A DNA stretch of 64,000 bases from Acetobacter fallax (GCF_011516735.1 NZ_WOSX01000018.1:1-64000), one strand, 5' to 3'. Shown: positions 8,060-18,410, numbered from the stretch's first letter. Numbers and translations are program-made. The notes: a model not told the origin generated them from the letters alone.

Positions 8060-9564
8060 GGAGGGCTCTCCACTTTGTCTGGTTCGGCTGTGATGGAGAG
8101 TGGAGAGGGCGTGGAAAATGTCATGAAAGGCTGCGGATAAAGACCCAGCACGACAAGGAAAATCATGATGCTACCCAGAATAATCATGTGTCTCGCCGGG
8201 AAATCCGTCACAGGCTGCTGGTCTGCACGCTCCGGTGCAAGAAAAATCCGGTTCACCATTCTCAGTGAGTAAATGGCGGCGAGTACCAGACCTGCAGTGG
8301 TAAGGACGGCAGCAGCCGGACTGACATGCCAGGTCGCAATCAGGACAAGAAATTCTCCCGCAAAATTCCCCAGTCCAGGCATTCCAAGTGAGGCGACCGC
8401 AAAAAACAGACCTGCTCCGGAAAGACGTGGCATGGAGGTCCATAGCCCCCCGATCTGGTGCATATCCCGTGTGTGCAGACGATCCTGAATTGATCCGGCA
8501 ATGAGAAAAAGTGCGCCTGTGCTGAGACCATGAGCGATCATCTGAATGATCGCCCCCTGCATTCCGGTTCGTGACCCGCTGAAGATGCCGAGCAACACGA
8601 AGCCAAGATGACTGATACTACTATAGGCTATCAGGCGTTTAACGTCGTTCTGCGCGCAGGACATCCATGCACCGTAAAGGATACCGGCAACACCCAGAGC
8701 CATGGCGATCGGGGCGAAGCGTTCCGCAGCCTCCGGAAATAGCATGATATTAAAACGAATCATCCCGTAACCACCGGTTTTCAGAAGGATTCCTGCGAGC
8801 AGAACGCTGCCAGCCGTCGGAGCCTGCGTATGGGCATCAGGCAACCAGACATGCACCGGCACAACAGGAAGCTTCACAGCAAAAGCTATGAAGAATCCCA
8901 GCATCAGCACCATGGAGAGAGATGGAGACAGCCTCGTGGCAGCGAGAGTAAAGTAATCGAAGGTCAGAACACCGGTCTCATGAAAATGTGCAACAACGAG
9001 TCCAAGGATGGACAAAAGCATGAGCAGCCCACTTCCCTGGGTAAAGAGGAAGAACTTTATTGCGGCCCGATGTCTGCCTTCATGACCCCAGGCTGAAATC
9101 AGAACAAACATCGGGACCAGCATCAGTTCCCAGAAAAAGAAAAACAGAAACAGATCGGTGGCAAGAAATGTTCCGATAATGCCAGTTATCGTAGCGAGAA
9201 GCAGGAAATGGAATGCGCCGGCATTAACCCTGATCTGTCGCGTCGCGAGGAGAACACAGGGAAATGACAGAATGATAGTCAGCCATAGCAGAGACAGCGA
9301 CAGACCATCCATATCGAGCCGGATCGAGATCCCCATTGAAGGAATCCAGGGCGCGGTAAAATGATCCAGCCATGGTCCCGGATGAGCTGGCCGCCTGAAC
9401 GTCGCCAGTACAAGAATCAATGTTTCCAGAACAAGGGCCATGAGAGTAACGCGCCATGATGCATCCGTTATTTTACGCGCACCTACAAATCGAGGGCGGT
9501 CGACAAGCCACGCAATGGCTCCTCCCAGAGCAGGAACAAGGACGAGAGCCGGAAGCGGACTCAT
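8056..9564 (-). CDS. nuoM: NADH-quinone oxidoreductase subunit M
   Basis: A 502-residue proton-pumping membrane subunit. FFFWELMLVPMFVLI carries the conserved Glu of the fifth helix, and AFAVKLPVVPVHVWLPDAHTQAPTAGSVLLAGILLKTGGYG is the NuoM signature with the channel Lys. Length matches the E. coli protein (about 509). It overlaps nuoL by 4 bases and nuoN by 4 bases, the usual arrangement in this operon type. Confidence 0.97.
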   Translation of the reverse strand: MSPLPALVLVPALGGAIAWLVDRPRFVGARKITDASWRVTLMALVLETLILVLATFRRPAHPGPWLDHFTAPWIPSMGISIRLDMDGLSLSLLWLTIILSFPCVLLATRQIRVNAGAFHFLLLATITGIIGTFLATDLFLFFFFWELMLVPMFVLISAWGHEGRHRAAIKFFLFTQGSGLLMLLSILGLVVAHFHETGVLTFDYFTLAATRLSPSLSMVLMLGFFIAFAVKLPVVPVHVWLPDAHTQAPTAGSVLLAGILLKTGGYGMIRFNIMLFPEAAERFAPIAMALGVAGILYGAWMSCAQNDVKRLIAYSSISHLGFVLLGIFSGSRTGMQGAIIQMIAHGLSTGALFLIAGSIQDRLHTRDMHQIGGLWTSMPRLSGAGLFFAVASLGMPGLGNFAGEFLVLIATWHVSPAAAVLTTAGLVLAAIYSLRMVNRIFLAPERADQQPVTDFPARHMIILGSIMIFLVVLGLYPQPFMTFSTPSPLSITAEPDKVESPP

Positions 9565-11528
9565 GACAGCACCGCAGAGGCCAGAGCCACACAGAGACCG
9601 GTAACGATCCAGGCTGCATACCAGCGGACGCGACCGTTCTGCATCCGTGCGAGGAGAACATTGCCTTCACGGGTCATCACAATCGTCCTTTCGGATACAT
9701 AACTGAGAATGCCGGTTCTGAACCGTACCAGGAAAGCATTCGTGCGGCGTGTCGCGCTGGCAGCACCGCTGCTCATGCGGTCGAGGATATCGTGCCTGCC
9801 GAGCCAGTTGAGAAAGCGAAAAGGCCGAACGAGAACGAAATCATACAGTATATCAAATCCCCAGCCGCTTTCAGTAAGCCTGATGATGATCGTTTGTCCG
9901 GGAATTTCCTGAATGACAGAACTGGTCCGTCCCCACAGTAGCCAGGCTACAGAAAGACCGACGAGCGGCGCTGCCGCGCCGGCATAGAGAAGCCAGGCCG
10001 GATCTTCAGTGTGAGTAAAAAATCCTGATGGATTAAGCATCTGTGTGAATAGATGAACGGGTGCAAGCGTGTCGGGTATTTCCACAACTCCTCCGAACAC
10101 GGAAAGGAAGGAGATGCAGGCAAGCGGGATGGCCATGAGGAGTGGCGTGTGGCCGGATGCATCCTTTTTTAATGGTCCGAAAAAGACAATGAAAAAGCAG
10201 CGGAAAATGTAGAGTGATGTCAGGAAAGCACCCACGACAGCGATAGCCCACAGCACATGTCCGGAGAGACTAAACCTGGAAGAGATAGGAAAATTGGCGT
10301 GCCAGACGCTCGAAAGAATCAGTTCCTTACTATAGAAACCGGCAGTGATGAGAGGCAGGCCGGCCAGAGCGGAAGCTCCTGCCAGAAATGAACCCGCGAT
10401 GCCAGGCATGGTACGAAGCAGGCCGCCCATGCGAAAAATATTCTGCTCATGATGGACGCGTTCGATAATAGCGCCGGCAGTCAGGAACAGCAGCGCTTTG
10501 AAAAAGGCATGTGTCATTAAATGAAAGAGTGCCGCCTGCCATACACCGGTTCCAAGGGCGAGAAACATATAGCCCAACTGACTGATCGTGGACCAGGCAA
10601 GGATACGCTTGAGATCGGCCTGCACCAGGGCGCTGCAGGCTGCCATAAGAAGCGTGAGCGTTCCAATCACCGCCATGACAGTCATAGCAACTGTGGCGGC
10701 AGTAAACAGAATGTGCAGTCGCGCAATCAGATAGACACCCGCCGTTACCATTGTCGCGGCATGAATGAGGGCAGACGTCGGTGTAGGACCCGCCATGGCA
10801 TCGGGGAGCCATGTCTGAAATGGAATCTGTGCTGATTTGGCGAGTGCTCCGACAAGCAGAAACAGTGCGGTCCCCGTGACTGCCGTTGGCGTGATCTGAC
10901 CTGCTGTAACGGCTTCCGTAAGCGTGTCGATCTGAAGCGTGCCAACGGTGGCGGCCAGAAGGAGTAGACCACAAAGCATCGCAGCGTCTCCGATCCGCGT
11001 GATGTAGAAGGCCTTGCGGGCAGCAGCCGTATTGGCGGGGTTTGTGTACCAGAATCCAATGAGAAGATAAGAACAGAGGCCCACGCCTTCCCAGCCGATG
11101 AACAGGCAGAGAAGGTCGGAGGAGAGCACCAGCACAAGCATGGCGGCGATGAAAAGAGTCATGCTGCCGAAGAAGCGCGCAATGCCAGGATCACCTCTCA
11201 TATAATCGACAGCGTAGAGATGAATCAGAAATCCGATTACAGTAACAACCAGAATCATAACCAGAGAAAGTGGATCAAGTTCAAACGCGATATGTGCCGA
11301 AAATACCGGTGTATGCATCCACTCCCAGAGCGTGACGCGGATTGGCTCCGCCGACGGCGCGGACAACAAAAGAACAGCCAGAATGACGCTGATGATAGCA
11401 GAAAGTCCGACAGATCCGGTCGCCAGAAGACCCACATAACGCGCAGGCATCCGCCCCGCTGACAGAAACAGAATAATCGCTGCGGAAAACGGACTGAGAA
11501 CAATCAGAGGCAGCAGGAATTCCGGCAT
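9561..11528 (-). CDS. nuoL: NADH-quinone oxidoreductase subunit L
   Basis: A 655-residue antiporter-like subunit that also forms the long lateral helix of complex I. Recognisable parts are FIGWEGVGLCSYLLIGFWY, ALAKSAQIPFQTWLPDAM (channel Lys) and GPTPTSALIHAATMVTAGVYLIAR. The start chosen is ATG 11528, giving MPEFLLPLIVLSPFS, with AGGA 7 bases upstream and a 4-base gap from the nuoK stop. The open frame extends 27 codons further back, but that extension lies inside nuoK and has no family counterpart. It ends with a C-terminal hydrophobic anchor. Confidence 0.96.
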   Translation of the reverse strand: MPEFLLPLIVLSPFSAAIILFLSAGRMPARYVGLLATGSVGLSAIISVILAVLLLSAPSAEPIRVTLWEWMHTPVFSAHIAFELDPLSLVMILVVTVIGFLIHLYAVDYMRGDPGIARFFGSMTLFIAAMLVLVLSSDLLCLFIGWEGVGLCSYLLIGFWYTNPANTAAARKAFYITRIGDAAMLCGLLLLAATVGTLQIDTLTEAVTAGQITPTAVTGTALFLLVGALAKSAQIPFQTWLPDAMAGPTPTSALIHAATMVTAGVYLIARLHILFTAATVAMTVMAVIGTLTLLMAACSALVQADLKRILAWSTISQLGYMFLALGTGVWQAALFHLMTHAFFKALLFLTAGAIIERVHHEQNIFRMGGLLRTMPGIAGSFLAGASALAGLPLITAGFYSKELILSSVWHANFPISSRFSLSGHVLWAIAVVGAFLTSLYIFRCFFIVFFGPLKKDASGHTPLLMAIPLACISFLSVFGGVVEIPDTLAPVHLFTQMLNPSGFFTHTEDPAWLLYAGAAAPLVGLSVAWLLWGRTSSVIQEIPGQTIIIRLTESGWGFDILYDFVLVRPFRFLNWLGRHDILDRMSSGAASATRRTNAFLVRFRTGILSYVSERTIVMTREGNVLLARMQNGRVRWYAAWIVTGLCVALASAVLS

Positions 11529-11532
11529 ATTC

Positions 11533-11844
11533 TTATCCTCGCAGGAGATTGCCGGTATCGGCATCAAGCGACGGGCGCCCCCTGGCGTGGAGCCGAAGAA
11601 TAATGGCAAGTCCGACAGCCGTTTCCGTCGCAGCGAGAGCGAGGATCATCAGGAACATCACCTGCCCGGACGCATCATGCCATCTCGCACCCGCAGCGAC
11701 GAAGACGAGTGCCGCGGCATTCAGCATGATATCGAGCGACATCAGCATGAACAGAAGATTGCGTCGAACGAGCACACCGGTCAGACCTGTCGCAAAGAGC
11801 AGAACGGCCACCAGCAATGCATCATTGAAGGAAAAGACAGGCAT
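11533..11844 (-). CDS. nuoK: NADH-quinone oxidoreductase subunit K
   Basis: A 103-residue, three-helix membrane subunit that carries two buried carboxylates in the proton path. The second (Glu74, in LAATETAVGLAII) is present. The first is Asp38 in LMSLDIMLNAA, where E. coli and most bacteria have Glu (LEIMINA). Length and the W-DASGQVMF loop otherwise match the E. coli type. It sits one base after nuoJ and 4 bases before nuoL. Confidence 0.95.
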   Translation of the reverse strand: MPVFSFNDALLVAVLLFATGLTGVLVRRNLLFMLMSLDIMLNAAALVFVAAGARWHDASGQVMFLMILALAATETAVGLAIILRLHARGRPSLDADTGNLLRG

Positions 11845-11845
11845 G

Positions 11846-12343
11846 TCAGCGGTCCTCCATCCGATATCGTCCGATATGAAAAGCCGTTACAAGACCAGCC
11901 AGAAGCAGAAAAGAAACCAGTTCTACCATCATCACATAGGGACCGAACAGCATCAGTCCGACATCTCGCGGGGTAATCATCGAGATGGGGCCAGCATCGG
12001 GCATGTCACGAAGACCAAAAAACAGCTCTCCGCACAGAACGGCAGCAAGCACAGCCGGTCCGAACCACGCGCGGGGCCTGAGCCATTCTTTCTCCCGATC
12101 GCTGTCCGGCTGGCCCAGGTTGAGCATCATGATAACGAAAACAAAAAGAACCATGATAGCACCAGCATAGATAATAACGTCAAGCGCAGCAGCAAATGGC
12201 GCGCCGAGGAGAGAGAGCACGCTGGCAAGCGACAAAAGCGTTACGACAAGATAGAGTACAGCATGCACAGCAATACTCCGCGTGATGACCATAATGGCAC
12301 CGACGACTGTAATACTGGCGGACAGAATGGCGAGGATATGCAT
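11846..12343 (-). CDS. nuoJ: NADH-quinone oxidoreductase subunit J
   Basis: A 165-residue, five-helix membrane subunit. The segment IIYAGAIMVLFVFVIMMLNLG is the NuoJ signature, including the helix with the pi-bulge that takes part in conformational coupling. The start at ATG 12343 (MHILAILSAS) gives an N-terminus of the same length as E. coli NuoJ and a 10-base gap from nuoI. However, it has no obvious ribosome-binding site, so coupling from nuoI is likely. An in-frame ATG at 12394 with GGGGTGAG upstream would add 17 residues inside the nuoI 3' end and is the main alternative. Confidence 0.9.
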   Translation of the reverse strand: MHILAILSASITVVGAIMVITRSIAVHAVLYLVVTLLSLASVLSLLGAPFAAALDVIIYAGAIMVLFVFVIMMLNLGQPDSDREKEWLRPRAWFGPAVLAAVLCGELFFGLRDMPDAGPISMITPRDVGLMLFGPYVMMVELVSFLLLAGLVTAFHIGRYRMEDR

Positions 12344-12353
12344 GGCGGCGCCG

Positions 12354-12866
12354 TCATGGCAGCAGAGTGCGGAGATCGACAGGAGGTCGCTCATGTTCAG
12401 ACTCACCCCAATCTTTACCGGCAATACGCACCCCCGCGACGCGGTAAAAGCTGTAGTCGGGATATTTTCCGGTCCCGCTGATCAGTAAATCCTCTTTTTC
12501 GTAAACAAGAGTCTGCCGCACATATTCGCCCATTTCGAAATCAGGCGTGAGCTGAATGGCATATGTCGGACAGGCTTCTTCGCAAAATCCACAGAAAATA
12601 CAACGGGAAAAATTTATACGAAAATATTCCGGATACCATCTTCCTTCCACCTCAGCCTTTTGCAGGCTGATACAGTCAACAGGACAGGCAACGGCACAAA
12701 GGTTGCATGAGACACAACGTTCCTCTCCGTCCGGGTCACGTGAAAGAATAATCCGGCCGCGATAGCGTGGCGGCAGATAAGGTTTCTCCTCCGGATATTG
12801 TATAGTGACCCGATGACGAAAGGCATGAAGGAAAGTGAGGAACAATGTGCGCATCGTGTCGAGCAT
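12354..12866 (-). CDS. nuoI: NADH-quinone oxidoreductase subunit I (2x[4Fe-4S] ferredoxin)
   Basis: A 170-residue peripheral-arm subunit that carries electrons through clusters N6a and N6b. The two CxxCxxCxxxCP motifs are [12 protein letters not shown] and [12 protein letters not shown]. Surrounding sequence ([44 protein letters not shown]) is nearly the E. coli protein word for word, which is strong evidence that this operon is of gammaproteobacterial type. It is preceded by nuoH with a 25-base gap. Confidence 0.97.
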   Translation of the reverse strand: MLDTMRTLFLTFLHAFRHRVTIQYPEEKPYLPPRYRGRIILSRDPDGEERCVSCNLCAVACPVDCISLQKAEVEGRWYPEYFRINFSRCIFCGFCEEACPTYAIQLTPDFEMGEYVRQTLVYEKEDLLISGTGKYPDYSFYRVAGVRIAGKDWGESEHERPPVDLRTLLP

Positions 12867-12891
12867 GAGACTTGCCTTTCCATTCGCTGAA

Positions 12892-13848
12892 CTATTCCGG
12901 TGCGCGCAGCATCAGGATGGTTCCGGTGGCGGCGATATTGAGAAGAGAAAGAGGTAGCAGGACTTTCCAGCCGAGCGTCATTAGCTGATCGTAGCGCGGA
13001 CGGGGAAGGGCGGCCCTGAGTAAAATAAAGAAAGCGACCAGAGTGCCGGTCTTGAGGACAAACCAGACAGCCGCAGGTAAAAACGGCCCCAGCCAGCCGC
13101 CGAGATAGAGTGTCGTGACAAGCGCTGAGACAAGCACGATCCCGGCATACTCGGCGAGAAAAAACATACCGAATTTCATGCCAGAGTATTCGGTGTGGAA
13201 TCCCGCACCAAGTTCATTCTCACCTTCGGGAAGATCGAAGGGTAGCCGGTGTGTTTCCGCGATGCCTGCCAGAAGAAACACGATAAACCCCAGACACTGA
13301 GGTACAATGAACCATAAGCCGGATTGAGCTGCCACAATGTCATACAGGCTGAAAGAACCGGTAATCATCACGACACCCATCAGTGAGAGGCCCATGAACA
13401 CCTCATAACTGATCATCTGTGCGGCCGCCCTCATGCCCCCCAGCAGGGCGTATTTACTGTTCGATGCCCAGCCTGCGAGAACAACCGCGTAAACGCCAAG
13501 TCCCATCATGGCCAGAATGAACAGTAAGCCGACATTCAGGTTTCCCGCAATGCTACGAAGGGATGTTGCAGGAATGACAGCAAAGGATAGTAAAACTGTC
13601 ATCATGCCAATGGCTGGTGCAAGAACGAACACACCTTTGTCCGCAAAGGGCGGTATCCAGTCCTGCTTGAAAAGCATTTTGATACCGTCAGCGACAGCCT
13701 GAAGCATTCCACCCGGACCCACGCGGTTGGGTCCATACCTGTCCTGCCATAATCCCAGAAGACGCCGCTCAACCCATGTCAGCAGTGTGGCAAGTCCCAG
13801 AATCAGGAGTGGTGTGAGGATAATGGCGAGAAAAGGCGGCTGTCTCAT
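12892..13848 (-). CDS. nuoH: NADH-quinone oxidoreductase subunit H
   Basis: A 318-residue, eight-helix membrane subunit that forms the quinone-binding junction with NuoB and NuoD. Conserved loops are present: [29 protein letters not shown] and [26 protein letters not shown], with the acidic residues that shape the quinone entry. The start overlaps the nuoG stop by 4 bases. Confidence 0.97.
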   Translation of the reverse strand: MRQPPFLAIILTPLLILGLATLLTWVERRLLGLWQDRYGPNRVGPGGMLQAVADGIKMLFKQDWIPPFADKGVFVLAPAIGMMTVLLSFAVIPATSLRSIAGNLNVGLLFILAMMGLGVYAVVLAGWASNSKYALLGGMRAAAQMISYEVFMGLSLMGVVMITGSFSLYDIVAAQSGLWFIVPQCLGFIVFLLAGIAETHRLPFDLPEGENELGAGFHTEYSGMKFGMFFLAEYAGIVLVSALVTTLYLGGWLGPFLPAAVWFVLKTGTLVAFFILLRAALPRPRYDQLMTLGWKVLLPLSLLNIAATGTILMLRAPE

Positions 13849-16604
13849 GTCCGCTTCCCCTTGCCATCAGCGGTTGAGAGACTTGCCTGACACGGAAAAA
13901 CAAAAGCACGGGACACCATGTGTGGCGGGCACAGAGCAATACCTTCCGGCAGACCGGCAATCTCCTGCACAGGCAGATCATGTACACCACCATTCAGGTG
14001 AAGCGTCACACGGCCAGGCGGAACATCCCCTGCGGGCAGACCCAGGGCAGGAGCAGCAGAACGGGCAGCGACCGGCGGTGAGTGCAAACTGAGTTCCTCA
14101 CTCCCAAACAGTCTGCCTTCGGGAAGCAACAACACTTTGTCGCTCTGTGGTCTGAAAGCTGCCGGAATATCCAGGCTGTAAGAATAGAGCGGTTGCCTGT
14201 TGTCCTGCTGATCAGAGGACAGATCAGCAAATAGCCGGACGCCAGGATCACCACCTCGCATGGCTCCCCCAATCTCCTGCTGGAAACGGCTGAGTGACTG
14301 AACCGAATTCCACGCCGGCGTCCGAAAATACGGGACCAGTGCCGCAGGCATATCCGGTCCGTAAGCGCCTTCCATGGAATTGCTGAAGGGAGTATCCGGG
14401 CTGGCTGGCGGCGGTTGGTCACGAACACTGATGTGGGAACGGATAACGGTCCGCCCGCTGGCACGGTGAGGCTCGTTGCGGGGTCTCTGTTCTTCAAGAC
14501 GATAATCCGCGCCCGGAGCGGCACCCACCGCTGCAGCAAGAACAGGGATGTCCCGGGCCAGCGCCAACGTAACGTCATCCATCCGCCTCCAGTCCGTAAG
14601 GCCGGTTGCACGGATCTCAGCTGACGCGGCTTCATCTTCAACGATGATATGCTGCCCTAAAGCCTGCACCCACCGCCATCCCGACTGAATCGGCGCAGAT
14701 GGAAAGACTACCGGGAAATAGCGCTGGGCTCTGCCTTCCTGACTGACAATCGTGCCACTGCATTCTGTGAATGGTGCGGCAGGCAGAACCAGGCAGGCCG
14801 TTTCACATAACGGGGTCATGGTATGATCGATTATGACAATGCCAGGAACGGCCTCTGTCAGTTTTGCAAGTACAGCCGGATCAAGGTGGCGACTAAGGTC
14901 ATTTTCCAGAATGACAAGGGTTGCAATTTCCCCTGCCTCAGCTTTCTCAAGCACAGCATCGAGAGAAAGCCCTCCCACCATGGCAAGACCCATGCTGTTA
15001 CAGTCCGGGAAAACCAGAGACAGGGCCGCTACGGGCGTTTTCGTGGCGAGAGCAGCGGCAATACCGGCAGCAGCGCGCATCAGTGCAGGCGAACCATATT
15101 GCATGCCCGAAACAACAAGTGGTTTTTTAGCGGCAACGAGTGCCATAGCAATGCGGTCAGCCAGCGCCGCCTGTGATTCCACAAGATCGGAGACCGCCGG
15201 AGCAGCCGGATCTATCCGGTGTGCAATGGCGAAACCCAGACGGGCAATGTCGTCCGGAGCCGCGTGGAAAGTCTCCTGCGCAATACTGTCCAGATCAGTA
15301 GGTGCAGGCGTAGCGATAAACAACGCCGACGAACATTCGGACCCCAGCGTACGGACAGCCGCATCCATCCAGCGTGGCACCTTCGCGGCGTCTGCGGCAC
15401 GAAAAGAAGCCTGCCTGACTGACTGGCGCAACGAAAGGCCGAGCCGCGGTGCCGTGGCAGATACGTCCTCACCAAGCACCAGAACGGCATCCGCGCTTTC
15501 CATGTCGTGCAGAGCTGGAATCAGTCCGGGATGAGTGCGAAGAAGGGACAAACCGAGTTCTGCACAGTCCTGTTCCTGTCGACTTTGTCCGGTCGAGAAC
15601 CGGTCAGCCCCAACAAGAACACGCAGGCTGAAACAGGATTCCAGCGACGCACGGGAAGACGCAATGCCCACGACCGGCCCGCGTGCAGCCATGCGGGAAA
15701 ATTGCGCCATCGCATCCTGTGTGGAAACAGGAACCAGCTGTCCGTTGATGCGCCGGAGCGGAGTCCGAATGCGTGAGGCAGCATTGACAAAACCATGTCC
15801 AAACCGGCCACGATCGCAAAGGACATATCGGTTGACCTCGCCATTATAACGATTGAGTACACGTCGGACCGTCTCCTGACGGGCATTGACAATCGTGTTG
15901 CAACCAACCGCGCAATGGACACAAACAGAAGGAGCGCCACGCATATCCCATTTACGGCTATAAGCGCCCGAGAATGGCTTGTCTGTGAAAACTCCCGTCG
16001 GGCAGATTTCCACCAGATTGCCACTAAAAGCGTTTTCCAGAGTGCCATCAGCAGCACGACCGAAATAAACATTGTCATGGGAAGCAAACGCGGCCAGATC
16101 GTCGCCACCCGCATAATCGCGATAAAATCGCACGCAGCGATAGCAGGCGATACAGCGATTCATTTCATGCTTTACAAATGGACCAAGATCCTGACTGCGA
16201 TGTGTGCGTTTCGTGAACCGATAGCGCCGGGTGTTATGCCCGGTCATGACAGTCATATCCTGAAGATGACATTCACTACCCTCTTCGCAGACCGGACAGT
16301 CATGAGGATGATTAACCATCATCCATTCAATGACGCCTTCACGAAATTCCCTGGCCTCAGCATCATCGATCGACACAATGGTACCGTCCGTCACCGGGGT
16401 CATGCAGGCCATCACGATGCGACCTGTTTTATCATCAGCGCCGCTGAATTGTCTGACCGCGCACTGGCGACACGCGCCTACTGAGCCAAGCTCCGGATGC
16501 CAGCAGAAATAGGGGAGACTGGCACCGGCTTCCAGACAGGCCTGCAACAGGTTGATGTCCGGGCGGGTCGGGCAGGTTCTGCCGTCAATATGAATGCTGG
16601 TCAT
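13845..16604 (-). CDS. nuoG: NADH-quinone oxidoreductase subunit G
   Basis: A 919-residue large peripheral subunit. In order: an N-terminal [2Fe-2S] domain with LPYFCWHPELGSVGACRQC (about residues 30-50), the His/Cys ligands of N5 in HPHDCPVCEEGSECHLQDM, the [4Fe-4S] N4 motif CIACYRCVRF with its CPTG partner, and an extra CVHCAVGC motif plus distal Cys for cluster N7. N7 is kept in E. coli-type enzymes. A molybdopterin-oxidoreductase-like domain without cofactor follows. The last 150 residues or so, rich in Pro and Ser, are poorly conserved. The start overlaps nuoF by 20 bases. Confidence 0.96.
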   Translation of the reverse strand: MTSIHIDGRTCPTRPDINLLQACLEAGASLPYFCWHPELGSVGACRQCAVRQFSGADDKTGRIVMACMTPVTDGTIVSIDDAEAREFREGVIEWMMVNHPHDCPVCEEGSECHLQDMTVMTGHNTRRYRFTKRTHRSQDLGPFVKHEMNRCIACYRCVRFYRDYAGGDDLAAFASHDNVYFGRAADGTLENAFSGNLVEICPTGVFTDKPFSGAYSRKWDMRGAPSVCVHCAVGCNTIVNARQETVRRVLNRYNGEVNRYVLCDRGRFGHGFVNAASRIRTPLRRINGQLVPVSTQDAMAQFSRMAARGPVVGIASSRASLESCFSLRVLVGADRFSTGQSRQEQDCAELGLSLLRTHPGLIPALHDMESADAVLVLGEDVSATAPRLGLSLRQSVRQASFRAADAAKVPRWMDAAVRTLGSECSSALFIATPAPTDLDSIAQETFHAAPDDIARLGFAIAHRIDPAAPAVSDLVESQAALADRIAMALVAAKKPLVVSGMQYGSPALMRAAAGIAAALATKTPVAALSLVFPDCNSMGLAMVGGLSLDAVLEKAEAGEIATLVILENDLSRHLDPAVLAKLTEAVPGIVIIDHTMTPLCETACLVLPAAPFTECSGTIVSQEGRAQRYFPVVFPSAPIQSGWRWVQALGQHIIVEDEAASAEIRATGLTDWRRMDDVTLALARDIPVLAAAVGAAPGADYRLEEQRPRNEPHRASGRTVIRSHISVRDQPPPASPDTPFSNSMEGAYGPDMPAALVPYFRTPAWNSVQSLSRFQQEIGGAMRGGDPGVRLFADLSSDQQDNRQPLYSYSLDIPAAFRPQSDKVLLLPEGRLFGSEELSLHSPPVAARSAAPALGLPAGDVPPGRVTLHLNGGVHDLPVQEIAGLPEGIALCPPHMVSRAFVFPCQASLSTADGKGKRT

Positions 16605-17919
16605 CCCGGCCCCTTTCCAGACTCCTCGCCGCGTGCTGCAGCGGACAACCGTGCTGGGTAATGTGTTCAGCGAAATCTTCCCGAAAGAGTTTCAGGCCAC
16701 TGGCGAGAGGTGCCATCGCACCAGGGGCATGCGCACAGAAAGTACGACCGGGCGTACCCAGCATCCGCGCGTGCCGGTCGAGCTGTTCGAGATCCTCTTC
16801 CTCGCCGGTCCCGGCTTCAATGGCCATGAGCAGGCGTTCCACCCAGGGCAGCCCGTCACGGCAGGGCGTGCACCATCCGCAGGATTCCTGGGCAAAGAAG
16901 TGCTCCAGATTGTGAATCATACCGACAGGGCAGGTCCTGTCATCAAGGATAATCGCCATGCCGGTTCCCAGACGGCTTCCGGCTTTTTCCACCGAGCCAT
17001 AATCCATCGCGACATCAAGCGCCGTGACATCCAGAAACGCAGTCGAAGCTCCACCAGGCAAAAGAGCCCGCAGACCATAACCCGGCAACATGCCGCCAGC
17101 ATGATCTTCGATGATCTCACGTAACGATGTGCCAATCGGTAACTCCCAGGTCCCCGGTCGGCAGACGCGGCCGCTCACACCGTAAAGCTTGGTGCCCCCG
17201 TCCGTTCCGGTACCAAGCGCAAGAAACCACTCGGGACCGTTGGTAATAATATGAGGAAGGTTGCAGAGTGTCTCAACATTGTTCACGACGCTCGGTGTTC
17301 CCCAGAGACCACCTGTCTGCGGGAACGGAGGCTTACTGCGCGGCGTGGCGCGTCGGCCTTCCAGAGCGGTCAGAAGTGCCGTTTCCTCGCCGCAGATATA
17401 ACGCCCCGCACTGGAGTGAACGTGGATATCAAAACTGAAACCGGAACCGAGAATATTCTCTCCGAGCCATCCCTCGTGGCGCGCTTCCGCAATGGCCTGA
17501 TCCAGTCTTTTGCAGGCAAGATGATATTCTCCGCGCAGAAAAATAATGCCGTGCCCGGCCTGAATGGCATAGGCGGCCAGGATCATACCTTCCACAAGCT
17601 GAAGCGGGTTGCCCTCCAGTAGCAGCCGGTCCTTGAAGGTTCCCGGCTCCATTTCATCAGCATTGGCAATGAGATATTTCCGTCGTTCGGAGGCTGGCTC
17701 TTTTGGCACGAAACTCCATTTCTGACCCGTCCCGAACCCGGCGCCCCCACGCCCACGCAGCTTCGAACGTGTAACGGTGTCAACGACCTCAGCAGGCGTC
17801 AGATTTTTCAGCGCCCTGCGCACCGCCTCCCATCCGCCGGCCCGCTCATAAGCCATGCAGTCCGGCGGCCCCGCCGCGACATCAATCATGGCAGTCAGCG
17901 GGCGGTCGGGGAAACTCAT
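16585..17919 (-). CDS. nuoF: NADH-quinone oxidoreductase subunit F
   Basis: A 444-residue NADH- and FMN-binding subunit, the electron entry point of complex I. Conserved parts are RGRGGAGFGTGQKW (FMN/NADH glycine-rich loop), ANADEMEPGTFKDR, and the [4Fe-4S] N3 ligands in ESCGWCTPCRDG with the fourth Cys in GRTFCAHAPGA. The chosen ATG 17919 ([11 protein letters not shown]) overlaps the nuoE stop as ATGA. The open frame extends 65 codons upstream, but that part is nuoE read out of frame. The operon gives it the usual partners NuoE and NuoG. Confidence 0.96.
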   Translation of the reverse strand: MSFPDRPLTAMIDVAAGPPDCMAYERAGGWEAVRRALKNLTPAEVVDTVTRSKLRGRGGAGFGTGQKWSFVPKEPASERRKYLIANADEMEPGTFKDRLLLEGNPLQLVEGMILAAYAIQAGHGIIFLRGEYHLACKRLDQAIAEARHEGWLGENILGSGFSFDIHVHSSAGRYICGEETALLTALEGRRATPRSKPPFPQTGGLWGTPSVVNNVETLCNLPHIITNGPEWFLALGTGTDGGTKLYGVSGRVCRPGTWELPIGTSLREIIEDHAGGMLPGYGLRALLPGGASTAFLDVTALDVAMDYGSVEKAGSRLGTGMAIILDDRTCPVGMIHNLEHFFAQESCGWCTPCRDGLPWVERLLMAIEAGTGEEEDLEQLDRHARMLGTPGRTFCAHAPGAMAPLASGLKLFREDFAEHITQHGCPLQHAARSLERGRDDQHSY

Positions 17920-18410
17920 CGGAGCGTCCCCCTCAGCGTGTCGGTCAGCCGATCGAGGGACGCTATGTCCACATTCCCGTGCAGCGTCTCGTTGACCAGC
18001 AGTGCCGGCGCATGATCGCAGTGCCCAAGACAGACGATCGGGAGAAGCGTGATGGCCCCGTCTTCCGTAGTCTCTCCGGGGCGGATGCCGAGAGTCCGGC
18101 AGAGATGGGCACACAGATGTTCACGGCCCATGATCCAGCAGGAGACGCTGTCGCAAAGCATGATCACGTGTTGCCCGACCGGTTTGCGAAACAGAAGATT
18201 GAAATAGGTTGCGATCCCGTCGAGATCCTCCACGGACATCCTGAGAAGCTCTGCGACCTCACGGAGATGCGCAGTGCTGATCCAGCGGAACCGGGCCTGC
18301 ACCAGACGCAAAGCCGCGACACTGGCGCCACGCGGATGCAGTTCCTCACGGACAAGTGCGGCAATATCCGCCCGCAGATCGTCAGGCAGGGGATGTTCAG
18401 CGGTCGACAT
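17916..18410 (-). CDS. nuoE: NADH-quinone oxidoreductase subunit E
   Basis: A 164-residue [2Fe-2S] (N1a) subunit of the NADH-dehydrogenase module. The cluster ligands are two pairs, C-DSVS-C and C-LGH-C, spaced as in thioredoxin-like ferredoxins. The start at ATG 18410 ([13 protein letters not shown]) overlaps the nuoCD stop by 14 bases. A longer start at 18428 exists but adds six residues without support. Confidence 0.96.
   Translation of the reverse strand: MSTAEHPLPDDLRADIAALVREELHPRGASVAALRLVQARFRWISTAHLREVAELLRMSVEDLDGIATYFNLLFRKPVGQHVIMLCDSVSCWIMGREHLCAHLCRTLGIRPGETTEDGAITLLPIVCLGHCDHAPALLVNETLHGNVDIASLDRLTDTLRGTLR

Noticed and set aside
11529-11609. 27-codon N-terminal extension of NuoL
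   Set aside because: It is nuoK sequence in another frame; the start at 11528 has its own Shine-Dalgarno and fits the family.
11549-12481. A 310-codon open frame antisense to nuoK/nuoJ/nuoI
   Set aside because: Basic, low-information composition and complete overlap with three recognised nuo genes.
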